In this document: one piece after another, positions 1 to 10,369 of the stretch
How positions within the stretch are numbered: position 1 is the stretch's first letter
How the letters are laid out: each line of letters begins with the position of its first letter
From: Zarea fungicola
Taxonomy: Eukaryota; Ascomycota; Sordariomycetes; Hypocreales; Cordycipitaceae
Length of the DNA stretch: 45,427 nt
Direction of reading: 5' to 3'
NCBI GenBank assembly: GCA_900169235.1
Contig: FWCC01000493.1
Location: 1 to 45,427 of the forward strand
Program-made: the position numbers and the translations under genes
Notes under the pieces: model-generated
What the model saw: the letters and a program-made list of their open reading frames with translations, nothing else
Database searches by the model: none
What the model was told of the DNA's origin: nothing

Positions 1-42
1 CTAACCCTATCCAAACCCTAAGATAACCCTAACCCTAACCCA
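1..42. repeat. telomeric repeat tract (CCCTAA)n
   Basis: The window begins with CCCTAA/TTAGGG-type repeats. Perfect units lie at about 25-42 and imperfect units (ccctatcc, ccctaaga) before them. This is the standard telomere unit of filamentous ascomycetes, with the C-rich strand at the 5' end as expected for a left chromosome end. The tract is short, so the rest of the telomere was either trimmed or not assembled. Confidence 0.9.
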
Positions 43-1208
43 TAGCCATAGCAGCCCATTATATTCTGCGGTTTTATCATGCCTGCCTCCAGAATATGGA
101 CATATTTAAAGGTACAGGGATAGTAGGACATAGAGCCAAACGTGGAAGTTGCAAGGACATCAATCCAAACAAAGTTGATGATGCAAAACTCAAGCGACCG
201 TCGCCGAGTATCGTGCGCCGGCAAACTCGATAGCATGGCTTCTATAACTGGTGCTGACGTACCGTCGTTGACGGCGAGGGCACTGGTCTCAACGTGATTC
301 AAAACCCGTCTTGATGCTTGATGGTGCATCTCCCATTGGCCCTGAAGCATACTGAAGATCTCAAGTGTTTCCAAGTGCGTGATGACGTCTAGCAACTGGA
401 TCGCCGCCCATACAAAGTCTTCCACAGGCGTCGTATTCATGACAGAAAACCGGTCAACGTCAGACCTTAGCATGCTAATTGACCGACTCTGTAGCCTTCG
501 AACGGTTGACGACAGCCCGATTTCGTTGATGGTCGGCTTTTGCGTCAAGGAGTGTTCGAAACAAGCGCTTATACTCAGCGAAGAGTTATAAAGAGACTCG
601 GTACGAACAAGACGCTCAAGCATCCAGCTTCGATCGGCATTGGTGTGTAGGTTGTAAAATGTGTGCGTAATCGGATGAATGACGTCCATGAACATAATAA
701 GCAGTCTTGTTTCGTCGCTTGACGAGCACCCCGAGTTTGGTTGTAGGCTGCGCATCTTGCTGTCCCACCAAAGTGTTTCTGGACACATTTGCCAGATATT
801 AACACCAGTAATCAAATAGCCAATAGACAGTGTTGCAAATTTATCACCGAAGATTGGCGGCCCGTCAACTTGTAGAGGAGAGTGAGATATCTTTTGATCC
901 TCAGCTGGTGAGCTTGCAGGTGAGAGCGCTGCCCCGGCTGTTATTGGGCTATTTCGAGATTCGACCTTTCTTAAAATTCTGTATCGAAGCTCCGCCAGAG
1001 TTCTAAGTTCCTTGGCCTCCTTTGAATCCATGACTTCCCCCCAAGATGCCGCGCCAGTAACCCATGTAGGGGTGGGGGCGTCGAACCCGTAGCATGTAAG
1101 TTGCCGGGCTCGGCAGGCTCGACAAACAGGTCGCTGCTCATCGCACTTTTTTTTGCGAATTCTGCAGGTAGTACATCCTGTTCGACTCCGTGTCCCGTTT
1201 GACGCCAT
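18..1208 (-). pseudogene. Zn2Cys6 transcription factor, 3' end replaced by telomere
   Basis: Fungal binuclear zinc-cluster regulator, probably nuclear. From the ATG at 1208 (the first ATG before the zinc cluster) it reads about 396 residues. The zinc cluster is at residues 10-40 with C-x2-C-x6-C-x6-C-x2-C-x6-C spacing and a basic RIRKKK stretch, followed by a fungal-TF middle region. The last codons are not protein-like: the frame runs into TTAGGG repeats (GLGLGL) and stops at 18-20. A normal member of this family continues beyond this point, so the C-terminus appears lost to a break healed by telomere addition. It diverges from the hydrolase gene across a 431-bp promoter and borders the uracil-catabolic genes. 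In yeast that pathway is controlled by the zinc-cluster protein Urc2, so an Urc2-like role is an inference only. Whether the shortened protein works is unknown; the DNA-binding half is intact. Confidence 0.75.
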
Positions 1209-1639
1209 GAGCTGCTCGCTTGCACCTTGGTTGTATATTGCCTCGTCGAAATGCCCGACGTGGTTCTGCGTGGTTGGTGGGGTAAACCTCAAACGTCAAA
1301 GAAGTGGGCGTATTGCTTGCGCAGTACAGAGAACGCTAAATCGACTGCGCTTAAGCTAAGCCATTTCAAGACAAGCGGTAATGGTCTGCCCAATTAATGG
1401 TCTCCCTTACAAGCCATCGCACAGCCTTGTTCGCCGCATATGAGCAAACTGCAGCAATAGCCAGTCGGTTACACAGCGAAGGCACGCAGTCGACATAAAA
1501 ATTGATTACCGCCCTGGGTGGTCATGTGCAAACCAGAGAGTATATATTCCATGCATGTAGCCCGTCTCTGTCAGTATACTTTGTCTTCTTCTTCCACATC
1601 TTACATGCATGACCAGTGTCTTGCGCCTTCTGAACTATC
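1209..1639. promoter_or_regulatory. divergent promoter, zinc-cluster regulator / hydrolase
   Basis: This 431-bp gap separates two divergent starts (1208 minus, 1640 plus). It holds no protein-like frame and presumably carries both promoters. A TATA-like stretch (tatatattc) lies near 1540 ahead of the plus-strand gene. I saw no copy of the TTGCGGCCG element here. Confidence 0.5.
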
Positions 1640-2632
1640 ATGGCCTGCCCTCAGTGCTTCACTGGCCATATCAATTCTGGCACTCCTACCGGCCACTGGG
1701 ATACGATCTATGGGCTTCGGACCTATGTTGCAAAGCATGCTCCTGGAAACAGTACACGCGGGATCATCGTCATAATACCTGATGCATTTGGGTTTGACTT
1801 CGTCAATAACCAAATATTAGCCGACCATTATGCGTCAGCTGCAGATTTTTTGGTGTATCTTCCTGACTTCATGGATGGTGTGTCTGAAATTATTGCCAAA
1901 CTAATTTTAAAACTTGCTCACCTAATTTTTGCTAGGCAATGCTGCCCCAGTTAGAACCATGATCAACATGGCTCATCTTTGGGATGAGACTGAATCTTGG
2001 TTACTCAAACCGTAAGCCATTTCTCGCGATTACACATACTATCACAAAACTTACGACTGTATCTAAGCTATTACCTCATTGCTACTCTATTGGACTTTTT
2101 GCCATTTCTCTATCGAAATAGATTCACAGTTGCTTGGCCGAGAGTTACTGGATTCCTGAAAGAGCTCCACGCGCATAACGTTGATGCACGTCCCGTGGGA
2201 GTCGCGGGCTTCTGCTGGGGTGGGTTACACGCGATCAGACTCGCCCATGAGACAGGTGAAACTATCACGGCTACTGGTCTTCCGCTGGCTACTGCATTCT
2301 TCACTGCTCATCCAAGCAGTGTAGATGTTGCCCCCGACATTGGAAACGTTGGACGCAGTCTATCCATTGCTATCGGCGATGACGATGCTGTAATGGGAAT
2401 TAAGAAAGTTCGAGAGGCCGAATTGATTCTTGCAAATAAGACTGATATTGACAGCGAAGTTATCATTTATCCTGGAGCCAAGCACGGGTTTTCTATTCGC
2501 GCAAGTAGGGTTAAGGCTGACTCAGTAGAAACGCGACAAGCAGTGGAGGCCGAAGAGCAGGCTATTACGTGGTTTAAGCGACAATTTGATAACTTGCCAA
2601 AGACTAGGCAGGTTATTGGGCAACTAAAGTAA
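1640..2632 (+). CDS. dienelactone hydrolase family protein
   Basis: Alpha/beta-hydrolase of the dienelactone hydrolase family, 274 residues, probably cytosolic. Exons are 1640-1877, 1936-2011 and 2122-2632; introns of 58 and 110 nt have GT-AG ends and phases that agree. The N-terminus has the family's typical CxxC/TGH opening. The nucleophile motif G-F-C-W-G-G is at residues 134-139 with Cys136. The acid (IGDDD) and histidine (AKHGF) elements follow in order, so the Cys-Asp-His triad appears complete. Length is normal for fungal members. It converges on URC1 with only 92 bp between stops and diverges from the truncated regulator, so it sits inside the uracil-utilisation block. A hydrolytic step on a ring-opened pyrimidine intermediate is conceivable, but the substrate cannot be read from sequence. 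Confidence 0.88.
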
Positions 2633-2724
2633 AGACTAGCAATAGCTTAAGTATTATGGTCTGAGCTGGTTACGAAGCATGTGGTCGAGATATTTAGCTG
2701 TTAGAAAGATTTCCAACCTCGCTA

Positions 2725-4296
2725 CTAATGAGATACTAAATCAGATTGACAAGTTTCAACCTTCGCATTCGGAAGCACGTCGCCCCAGGCTTGCCATCCA
2801 CGACCCTTTACTGCCTTTAGCTCCTCTTCTGTGGAGACTTTACTGTTTGTGAAGTATCCAGCATTAACCTTGGCATCAATTTCAACACGGGAGTCTGCGG
2901 GGATCATGTCTATCATCATGCTTTCGTCAGCGTTAAAGAATACCTATCGCGTGTACAATACTTACGGTCAGGAATTGGAACCCGCTCCAGGATAGGGATC
3001 CCTTGCTCAACTATAGCGTCGTGTTTCATATTCGACATGGATAACATGCGATCGATCTTCTTTACTCCAAGCCAGTGCAGGATATCAGGCATAAGGGCCT
3101 GGAATCTCATCTAGAAGGTATCACAAGTTAGCAAAAGCTGAAACAAGAAAAGGCCACTATCTAAATCAAGGAAGACGAGAAGGGCAAGAAGGAAGAAGCC
3201 TTACATCTCTTACACCAGCAATGTTTTCTGTACGAGCAAAGTATTTGTCCGCAGTATCTCCACCACGCTTTCGCGCATTGTAGACAAGATACTTCACCAC
3301 CTCCCCGAGGGCGCGGCCCTCCTTTCGAAAGTAGATGACAACACCAGATCCTCCATTCTGCGCCTCCTTTATGGCTTCCTCAATTCCAAAGGTCAAGTAC
3401 GGCCGGCAAGTGCAAATGTCTGACTGGAAAACATCAGAGCCATTGCATTCATCATGGATACGCAACGCAAGTTTGCAAGTCTCATCCGAAACACGCTCGG
3501 GTGGCCCAAAAATGTAGACTGTGAGACCACCAATTGGTGGTAAGAAAACCTTGATGTCTGGACGAGTTATCAGCTCTGGATAGCTGCCTCCTGTATGCTC
3601 AAACAGTGTCCGGCGCAGCGTCGCCTCGTCAACACCGAACCTTGCTGCCACCCCAGGGAGGTACCACACTGGCTCTACGGCACACTTTGTGACGCGAGTA
3701 TCGCCATCACCATTAATGACAATCTCACCGTCAACAGCAAGACGGCCCGCCTTGATTGAATCGGCAATTTCAGCAACACGCATGTTGGCTCGCGTCACTG
3801 CAATGGACGGCCGCAGATCCAATCCTGCGTCAAGATACTTGCCATAATGCTTGCAAATTTGGTGTCCAAAGGGGTCCATAGCAACGATCTTGGTAGGATC
3901 CGACCAGGTAGGTTGCTGAGGAAAGTCGAATGTGTGCTGTGTATTCTCAAAACTGGGTCGAAAGTCTGCAGGCAAGTCGCCAGAAGCTATTGCAAGTGCG
4001 CTGTAGACGCAGTAGCTGCCTCCATGCGCGCCAAGCGCATTCCGCTTTCGAAGTGTCTCTCCGCTACGCGAGACCAGCACTGGTCCACGTTCCTCGGGAT
4101 TTGTGGCACCCCATCTCAGACTAACAGGGTCGACGACGCTCTGGCCTGGATATGTTGTCAACTATTGTAAGAGTTAGCCAGCTGCCTATTCTTCTTCCAG
4201 CTTGAATACGCATCCGTTAGCACATACAACAATGCTTTCGGCATAGCCCTTGGGACGGGGCGAAAATGTCTTGGGTTGCTCTTTCTCTGTCGTCAT
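2725..4296 (-). CDS. URC1: GTP cyclohydrolase II-like uracil catabolism protein Urc1
   Basis: Member of the fungal URC1 branch of the GTP cyclohydrolase II (RibA) superfamily, 451 residues. Exons (transcript order): 4296-4228, 4161-3205, 3110-2966, 2909-2725; introns of 66, 94 and 56 nt with agreeing phases. The zinc ligands C-x10-C-x-C are at about Cys262, Cys273 and Cys275, and the YFRKEGRALGE segment corresponds to the RibA catalytic region. The long N-terminal half (DPVSLRWG..., ahead of EPVWYLPGVAARFGV) is characteristic of URC1 and absent from riboflavin-pathway RibA. In Lachancea kluyveri URC1 is required for growth on uracil as nitrogen source; by homology the enzyme is thought to act on a ribosylated uracil intermediate. 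The start at 4296 gives a short first exon; an upstream in-frame ATG at 4377 is possible. Neighbouring URC4 lies upstream on the same strand. Confidence 0.93.
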
Positions 4297-4373
4297 TTTT
4301 CTGTAGGTGATGTATCGACTCCTGATTGATATTGATGGCTCGACTTTCAGAGAGTAGGTGGTGTTCAATTGGC

Positions 4374-4906
4374 TCATATTTGAGTACAGTCTCGGCAGTG
4401 CATTTCTTTGCCCCTGCTGATCAAATTCACGAGAAATGCTAGACAGTCCGAGATAACTACTTCAGGTGAATAATCCTGTAACGATAGCCTGCGGGTTCTA
4501 CTTACCCTAGAGATAGCTGATTGCCTTGCCTTTCTGATTAACCGTGGAACTGGCATGTTTTACATGCTGAAGCTGATATCCAGGTAAGATAGAGGCTATC
4601 TTACATTTTCATGATTAAGGTCAGGAAGGTCGCCGCTAGCCTTGAAGCGTTTATCTTTATCCCTTATCTGTAGCGACACGGACAAGCTTGATAGCTGTGC
4701 TGTAAATTCAGGACCTGGTGGGCCAATCTCTCGGACGCTAACGCGAGTTTCCGGCGGTCCCATTCTGGCCGAAGCCACAAGAAGTGCTACATCTGGCTGA
4801 TAACGGATCCTAATTGGGACTACCGCTTTCTCTACGGCAAGACTTAGGACATGGTCGTCAAATTGAGTACAGTGAAATGCCCTGCTACATTCCCCAATAT
4901 TTCATG
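4374..4906 (-). other. unrecognised open stretch with exon-like signals between URC1 and URC4
   Basis: On the minus strand a frame stays open from about 4906 to 4596 (roughly 100 codons with gene-like codon use), reading through ...VVPIRIRYQPDVALLVASA... and ending at a consensus donor (gtaagatag) near 4598. Two shorter exon-like pieces follow at about 4560-4500 and 4470-4374, the second after a ttacag acceptor. I could not join the pieces with matching phases or find a convincing ATG, and I do not recognise the sequence. It may be a decayed gene or one with undetected exons. The rest of the URC1-URC4 gap (4297-5155) shows nothing else I can name. Confidence 0.3.
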
Positions 4907-5155
4907 GTCTTGCGGCTGGCATACCCCGCATGTCAGATGCCACAGCTGTAACACATACACGACACAGTTAACAATTGAATTACCATAATATAACATAAAT
5001 GTGCTACAAATTCGTTCACAATTGTCATACATTGGAAATTTCCATGAGCGTGACCTGTGAAGAACCGTGAACCTTTCATGAGGCAATGGCTGAGATGTAG
5101 AATGAACTATTGATTGTATTCTCAACTCAAAAAAAAATATGGCTTCTCTATACTT

Positions 5156-6660
5156 CTAAAACAAAGTTCCATCACCATCAATAATTATCGGACTCGATAA
5201 TGTGTCCGGGCGTAGCTTTCTAGCCAATTCACGCCCACCCTTCCAGCTTCCAGCTTCCAGCATTTGAGCCATATTCAGTGTCAACCCCTTCTTCGCAAAC
5301 CTGGATGAGACTGAATCGAATAAACTGTTTAAAAGAGCAACTGTCATGGACCTCCATTCGACAACAGCGTCATGAGATGGCGAAAATGTAGGCAGCTTCT
5401 CACCTGCCCTAGTGTGGATTCTGGCAGTTTCTGGTTTCAATTTTAGGACGCCCATATCAATGAATAGACCACCGTTACGATATTCAGGAAGCCCGGTCCC
5501 CAACTCCGTATTGACGGTTTTCAGACCCAGCACAGTGATGAATGGTACGGTGAGGGAGTATCCCAGCCACTGGGTCAGTTTGTGGAATGGTTGGATAGTC
5601 GCTGTTACCGGCACATTGCCCTGATCTTCAGCACCATGGGAGAGAATCATGAGTGGCCATGCATCACCAATGGGTTGTCCATCAATAACTGGGCGGTCTG
5701 AAGGCCACGCTGGCAAAAGGATCTTCTGCAGCGTTGACCATAGTAGTTTATAATCTAGAACATTGTCTTTAGACGACGACAGGAGAAAATCTATTCAACA
5801 AATAATCAGCAGATATACAGGGTATTTTTAAAATTTGATAATAATGGAAAAACCTACCCACAAGGTTTCCTGGCCTGCCAGTTGGCCCAACAATATCTGT
5901 GAGACTCTGTAGCGAGCAGCCGACGCTATTGAGTAGCTTCACACGTGGAGAAACGCCGATCAAAGGATTCTCTTTTGTGATTTGAAAGAAGTCAACTAAC
6001 ATATCGTCTGTGAGGCCAACTAGACCAGCAGCTAGTTAGATTAAACGTTAGCTTGTTACCATGAAACGAGTGTGAAAGAGTGCTCATGATCTTACCATCC
6101 ACAGCTACAGATGGCTCTGCGTTGGTGTTGAATACTCCAGCTTCTGCCATGTACAATGATGCCACAGCGATGCCTTCACTTCGGCCATAGCTGTTGCTGG
6201 TGCCCGGTTCTTTGAATTTCCACGCATCCCCCGCACCAGCATCTAGTAATACCGAGACGAAGAATAGATCAATCAAGCGGCGAGTTGTCTCGACAGCATC
6301 GATTCCTTCTGCTTTCCATTTTTCAATCAATAAAGCGATACGGGGGATGCCTCCAACTTCAAAATGCTGCCAGCGACCGTGAGGGGGAATTTGATCGAAT
6401 CTGTCGGGGCCAAAGTCACGCTTAGGATTCCATCAGTATATCGGTATGCATGGGCACAAGCAATTGGCTATAATAGAGTGCGCAGTACCTACTTCAATGA
6501 TAGCGGACACAAACTCTGCAACTTCTGGCATACGAGACTCATCATAGTCAAAGTGATTGAGATGGCCTAACTTGGCGCTGCGAAGGACTTGACTGGCGCG
6601 TTCGCGAACGGCCTCGAGGGTCAAAAGATGCTCAACTTCTCGGCTTACGATTGATGACAT
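5156..6660 (-). CDS. URC4: DUF1688 uracil catabolism protein Urc4
   Basis: DUF1688 family protein, 433 residues, the partner of URC1 in fungal uracil catabolism. Exons (transcript order): 6660-6493, 6420-6096, 6031-5858, 5790-5156; introns of 72, 64 and 67 nt, all GT-AG with agreeing phases. Splicing restores typical family segments: PPHGRWQHFEVGGIPRI, the SNSYGRSEGIAVASLYMA stretch, NTNAEPSVAVD, KENPLIGVSPRVKLL and WPSDRPVIDG. Length is normal. The biochemical activity of DUF1688 is not established to my knowledge; genetically URC4 is needed for uracil breakdown in L. kluyveri. It is divergent from the UPRT gene at 7434, sharing a 773-bp promoter with three close GATA-type sites, which fits co-induction of the two genes and nitrogen control. 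Confidence 0.93.
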
Positions 6661-7433
6661 GGTTACAGGTAGTTTCGATTCTCGAGAATGAGGAAGTGGC
6701 GATTAATTAGTTTTTCGTTTTGGAAAAGTGGCATGCACCGTCATCTTGTGTCTCCTGACATAGGCGACATGCCAAGCCTGCCGACATGGACGCTTCCTAC
6801 GGCCAGGCTGCCCCGCACTAATCGTTGCATAATAAGCTAAAAAATAAATCACGACCACAATTCAGCGACAGCATCAGACCGCTTATCTTATTATCGGTCC
6901 CACTAAGATAAGAACCCCGCAATCTAACCTGGTTGACTCGACGTCCGCAGGGCAACAGTAACTACTCGTTGACGATTTGAGCGACCCAGAGTGGCAACAT
7001 GTCTTGGTATCTCCTCCAAGCCTGTCAATCAAGGATATTGAGATAGCATTGTATTCTGTTGATAACATGAGAGTGGAGTTATCGTCCTGGCCAATATAAG
7101 TGGATGGTAGAGAACATCAGTGATACTTGCAAGCATTAGAAATATTTACGTAAAATTAAAGTATCTTCCATGTACTACTGACAACTTTGATGGCCATGAT
7201 TGTAATCTTTCTATGCTTGATCTTTGTACTCATACTCGTATCTTAGGGTGCCAGCAAACTACAATCCAAGTTTCGCGTCTAACAATGATAGCATATGAGA
7301 AGTAGCATTTCCCTCGAGTTTATGTGTTTGATGACTGATACATCTCTGTTGTTTGAAAAGTGGTCATACATGCGCCTTTAATACCATCTCTCTGGCCAGT
7401 TCGTTCATTCTCGTTTAAGCGTCGCATTTTACA
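6661..7433. promoter_or_regulatory. bidirectional URC4/UPRT promoter with GATA sites
   Basis: A 773-bp intergenic region separates divergent URC4 and UPRT starts. Three GATA-type core sites fall within 30 bp: TTATC at 6883-6887, TTATC at 6891-6895 and GATAAG at 6907-6912. Such clustering is what AreA/NIT2-type nitrogen regulators bind in ascomycetes. A TAGTGCGG box lies on the minus strand at 6813-6820, with GGCCG nearby, resembling part of the composite element seen ahead of the dehydrogenase and permease genes. I see no coding frame. Confidence 0.55.
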
Positions 7434-8110
7434 ATGTTCCCAAATACTTCCGTCACAAGCGACCCGGCATTTGCTACTGGTCTTGCTCGGCTGCGCAACC
7501 AGTCCCTACGTCCCGCATGCGTTCGTGCCACTGTTGCCCAACTTACAGCCATATTGGCAAAAGATGCCGTCACATCACCGGCAGCGGATAACGAGACCAT
7601 TGCCATAGTTGTGATACTTCGTTCTGGGATGGCCATGATGGAGTCGTTCATATCGGCCTTTCCAGAAAACACAAAAATGGTCATTTACCACCTCGGCCTT
7701 TTTCGTGAGAGCAAGACCCTACAGCCTGTGGAGTACTATAACAAGCTTCCCCGAAAGGATGACACCGTTAAGAAGGCGTATGTCCTGGATCCCTTGATCG
7801 CCACTGGAGGTACTGCTGCAGCCGCAATTGGTATACTAAAGTAGGCAATCTCATCTAATACTGAAATCACCTATGTAATTCTTGTATTATCTATGCTAAC
7901 ACTTTTACTTGATTTAGGGACTGGGGTATCGACCAGATTGTATTTGTGTCCCTCGTGGCGAGCCAGATTGGCCTTGAAAACGCAGCAAGTTGTTGGCCAG
8001 AAGGGACAAAATTGGTCATTGGTGCGCAGGATGCCGAGCTGGATGATAAGGGATATGTCAAGCCAGGACTTGGGGACATCGGTGACCGCCTCTATGGAAC
8101 AGTTCTATAG
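7434..8110 (+). CDS. divergent uracil phosphoribosyltransferase (URC6-like candidate)
   Basis: Uracil phosphoribosyltransferase family, 199 residues, converting uracil plus PRPP to UMP. Exons 7434-7840 and 7918-8110; the 77-nt intron has a gctaac branch site and agreeing phase. The PRPP loop reads VLDPLIATGGTA (family: DPMLATGGSA) and the C-terminal uracil-binding segment reads GYVKPGLGDIGDRLYGT. Ile replaces the usual Ala/Phe in GD[AF]GDR, and the N-terminal third is atypical, so this is a divergent paralogue. The ATG at 7434 lies just ahead of the first family-like segment. It is divergent from URC4 and convergent with a second, more canonical UPRT. In the URC pathway uracil is ribosylated first (URC6 is a UPRT), so this could be the cluster-specific entry enzyme. 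Altered base specificity is a possibility but not shown. Confidence 0.88.
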
Positions 8111-8751
8111 TAAATGTTTACGAGATGTTGAGGTTGAAGTTCCAGTACAAATGCCAGATTTAAAATGCTTTATGTGTTTGGATGTAGAAGGATAACATGA
8201 GGACCCAACAACTATCTTCTCGCGTCAAGTACCATTTGTTCCGTCGTAAAAAAATGCAGGAAACTCTGTTTGAAGTAAAAGTGCTTAGAAGGAAAGGGGA
8301 TCATCGGCCATGTTGGATCATTTTTAGTGTTGTGTGAAGTTGATGTCCTTGTCTGTATACCAGGCTATTTAGCACGAAAACCGTTGTAAGTCGAATTGTT
8401 AGCAGTGCTGGTCTTTATAATTTGCAACATTACATGTGGTGACGGTATCTAAAGGATGCTTTCAATAAGCAAGCAGACCTGTCGTGGAAAGAATTTCCAT
8501 CAAGTGTAAGGTGGAATGAGTGCCAAATAACGTACGTGATCTACCAAGCTGCTAAATACACTCCTCGCTGCTCAGCAGTAACAGTGATTGACGCTTACAT
8601 GCACCTCAATATAGCCTGGCATAGGCTTGGGTATACCAGTGTTTATATGATTCGAATGGAAGATTTATGGAGATGACTTGTAGAAATGAAGCTTTAATGT
8701 CTGCTCAGCTCCACGCAGCTCTGTAATCTTGAACTGTTTTTATTCACAGCT
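8111..8751. other. convergent intergenic region between two UPRT genes
   Basis: A 641-bp spacer between the stop codons of the two UPRT genes. I see no coding frame with family features, no RNA gene and no repeat; it presumably holds the two 3' UTRs. Confidence 0.5.
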
Positions 8752-9646
8752 CTATTCTACAGTGCCATAAAAACGGTCGCCAAAGTCGCCAAGGCCAGGT
8801 GCTATATGTCTAGAAGGCTTGTTAGCATCAATTTAGTCATATACAGAATGTGGGAGACCTTACTTGGAATGAGTCAGCCCCTCGTCAACCGCAGCCGTGA
8901 CCAAGTTCAGTTCGGGAAAGCGTTTCATGATAGTGTCAAGACCGAATTGGGACGCCACCAAATTGACAAATATGATGTTTCCTTCCACAACTCCTCTTTC
9001 CTTCAAAACTTCTATAGCTTTTGATGCTGAGCCACCTGTCGCTAACATGGGTTCAAGTAGAAGGACAGCTATCATAATTAACATCTGGAAATGGGCCTCT
9101 GTATTTCTCACTTACTCTTCTCCTTAATATTGTAAGGAAGCTTTGAGTATAAATGAGTTGGAGTGTACGTCTCTTCATTGCGCTGGATCAAGATTTTGCC
9201 CATGCTCAAATGAGAACTAGTTTGATAAGTTATCCCTCTCTTCCTTAAATACACAGACTTCGGAGCAACTCACCCACAGTATCTTCGTAAAGCACTCTCA
9301 AAGCTTGCACCCGCTCGTAGGATGCTAACACCACAGATCGGTTTAACTTGTTTGTGTCCGGCGTATGTCAATCCGGTAGGAGTCTCAACATTGAAAGGTT
9401 CTGTGTGGATGAGATTTAGAGCTGGAGACATCATCCGTTAATTATCGTCATAATCTTCTTTAGCAAAGGAGAAGTCGTACCAGCCATTATGAGACGGGCC
9501 GAGACGGCCTCAAAAGCGCGGTGAAAGTCCACAGGATTGGTTTCATGGTTTCGCAGTGTTGTCATACAGCTGAGAAGATAGTTTCCTTGCTCCAACATTG
9601 TGACACGGTTGCCGTAAATTGCCTCGTTAAGAATGAGGTTTCTCAT
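8752..9646 (-). CDS. uracil phosphoribosyltransferase, FUR1 type
   Basis: Canonical fungal UPRT, 221 residues, close to the usual length of Fur1. Exons (transcript order): 9646-9481, 9421-9274, 9204-9116, 9068-8864, 8809-8752; introns of 59, 69, 47 and 54 nt with agreeing phases. Diagnostic segments appear in order: TMLEQGNYLLSCMTTLRNHET, VKPICGVSILRAGASFE, GKILIQRNEETYTPTHLYSKLP, the PRPP loop LLLEPMLATGGSA, NLVASQFGLD, and the C-terminal HIAPGLGDFGDRFYGT. The start at 9646 is the first ATG ahead of the conserved region; a GTG at 9685 and a possible upstream exon cannot be excluded. It diverges from the PRPP synthetase gene, which makes its co-substrate. Having two UPRTs side by side suggests separate salvage and catabolic roles, which is an inference. 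Confidence 0.92.
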
Positions 9647-10369
9647 CTTGCAGTACTTTAAGGGGTTTGTCAAATCTGTAGTCACCTGTGTAAAGTAGAT
9701 CTTTTCTCAAAATATGTAAATGAGAGTGACTGGTTCGCTTCATCTATGCATATGGTCTGTTGCGATTTTTGACATCATAGAGTACAGTTTGGATGAAAGT
9801 TCGTTAATCAATCTTTAATTCGTATACAATTAGAATGGTTTCCGATAAGAATTATTCACGATTGCTGTTCCACTATCGAAGCGATTATTTGATTTTGTGG
9901 TTCAGAGACTGATATGGAAAGATAAGACGTGAAGATTGGCTCTTGAGACATATTTTAGGCACGCCACTATATCTACATTCGTACCTAATCCAAGACGTAG
10001 TTGGTATCTTAGATAAGACGATGAGCCAGAGGGCGGACTAGAGAAGTGGATATCCTGGCAATTGCGCCACGAGAAACTTAGCGACCATGGTACTCGATTA
10101 CGGTTGTCCCGAGTTGACTATGGTTGAAATGGTAGCATATTCGCAGTATCGATCCTGATGATTAGAAAAAATAGGAAATTAGAGTGTATTCTCATGAGAT
10201 TTATAATTGGTTGAACATAACTTTAGTGAAGAAACCACTCATGAGCTGACGTGAGTGAGGATTTAAATGCACCTACATATATTTGTCCCTAACTCATATT
10301 CAATTTCTGAAAAATAATTCATGTTAAACAACTCTGCTAAGATCTTTTACAGCTTTTGGACCTTTTAAC
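9647..10369. promoter_or_regulatory. divergent UPRT/PRPP synthetase promoter with GATA sites
   Basis: A 723-bp gap between divergent starts. GATAAG occurs at 9921-9926 and at 10012-10017. The second forms a near-palindrome with the preceding TATCT (10005-10009), a paired-GATA arrangement typical of nitrogen-regulated fungal promoters. No coding frame seen. The gap may include an unrecognised upstream exon of the UPRT gene. Confidence 0.5.
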
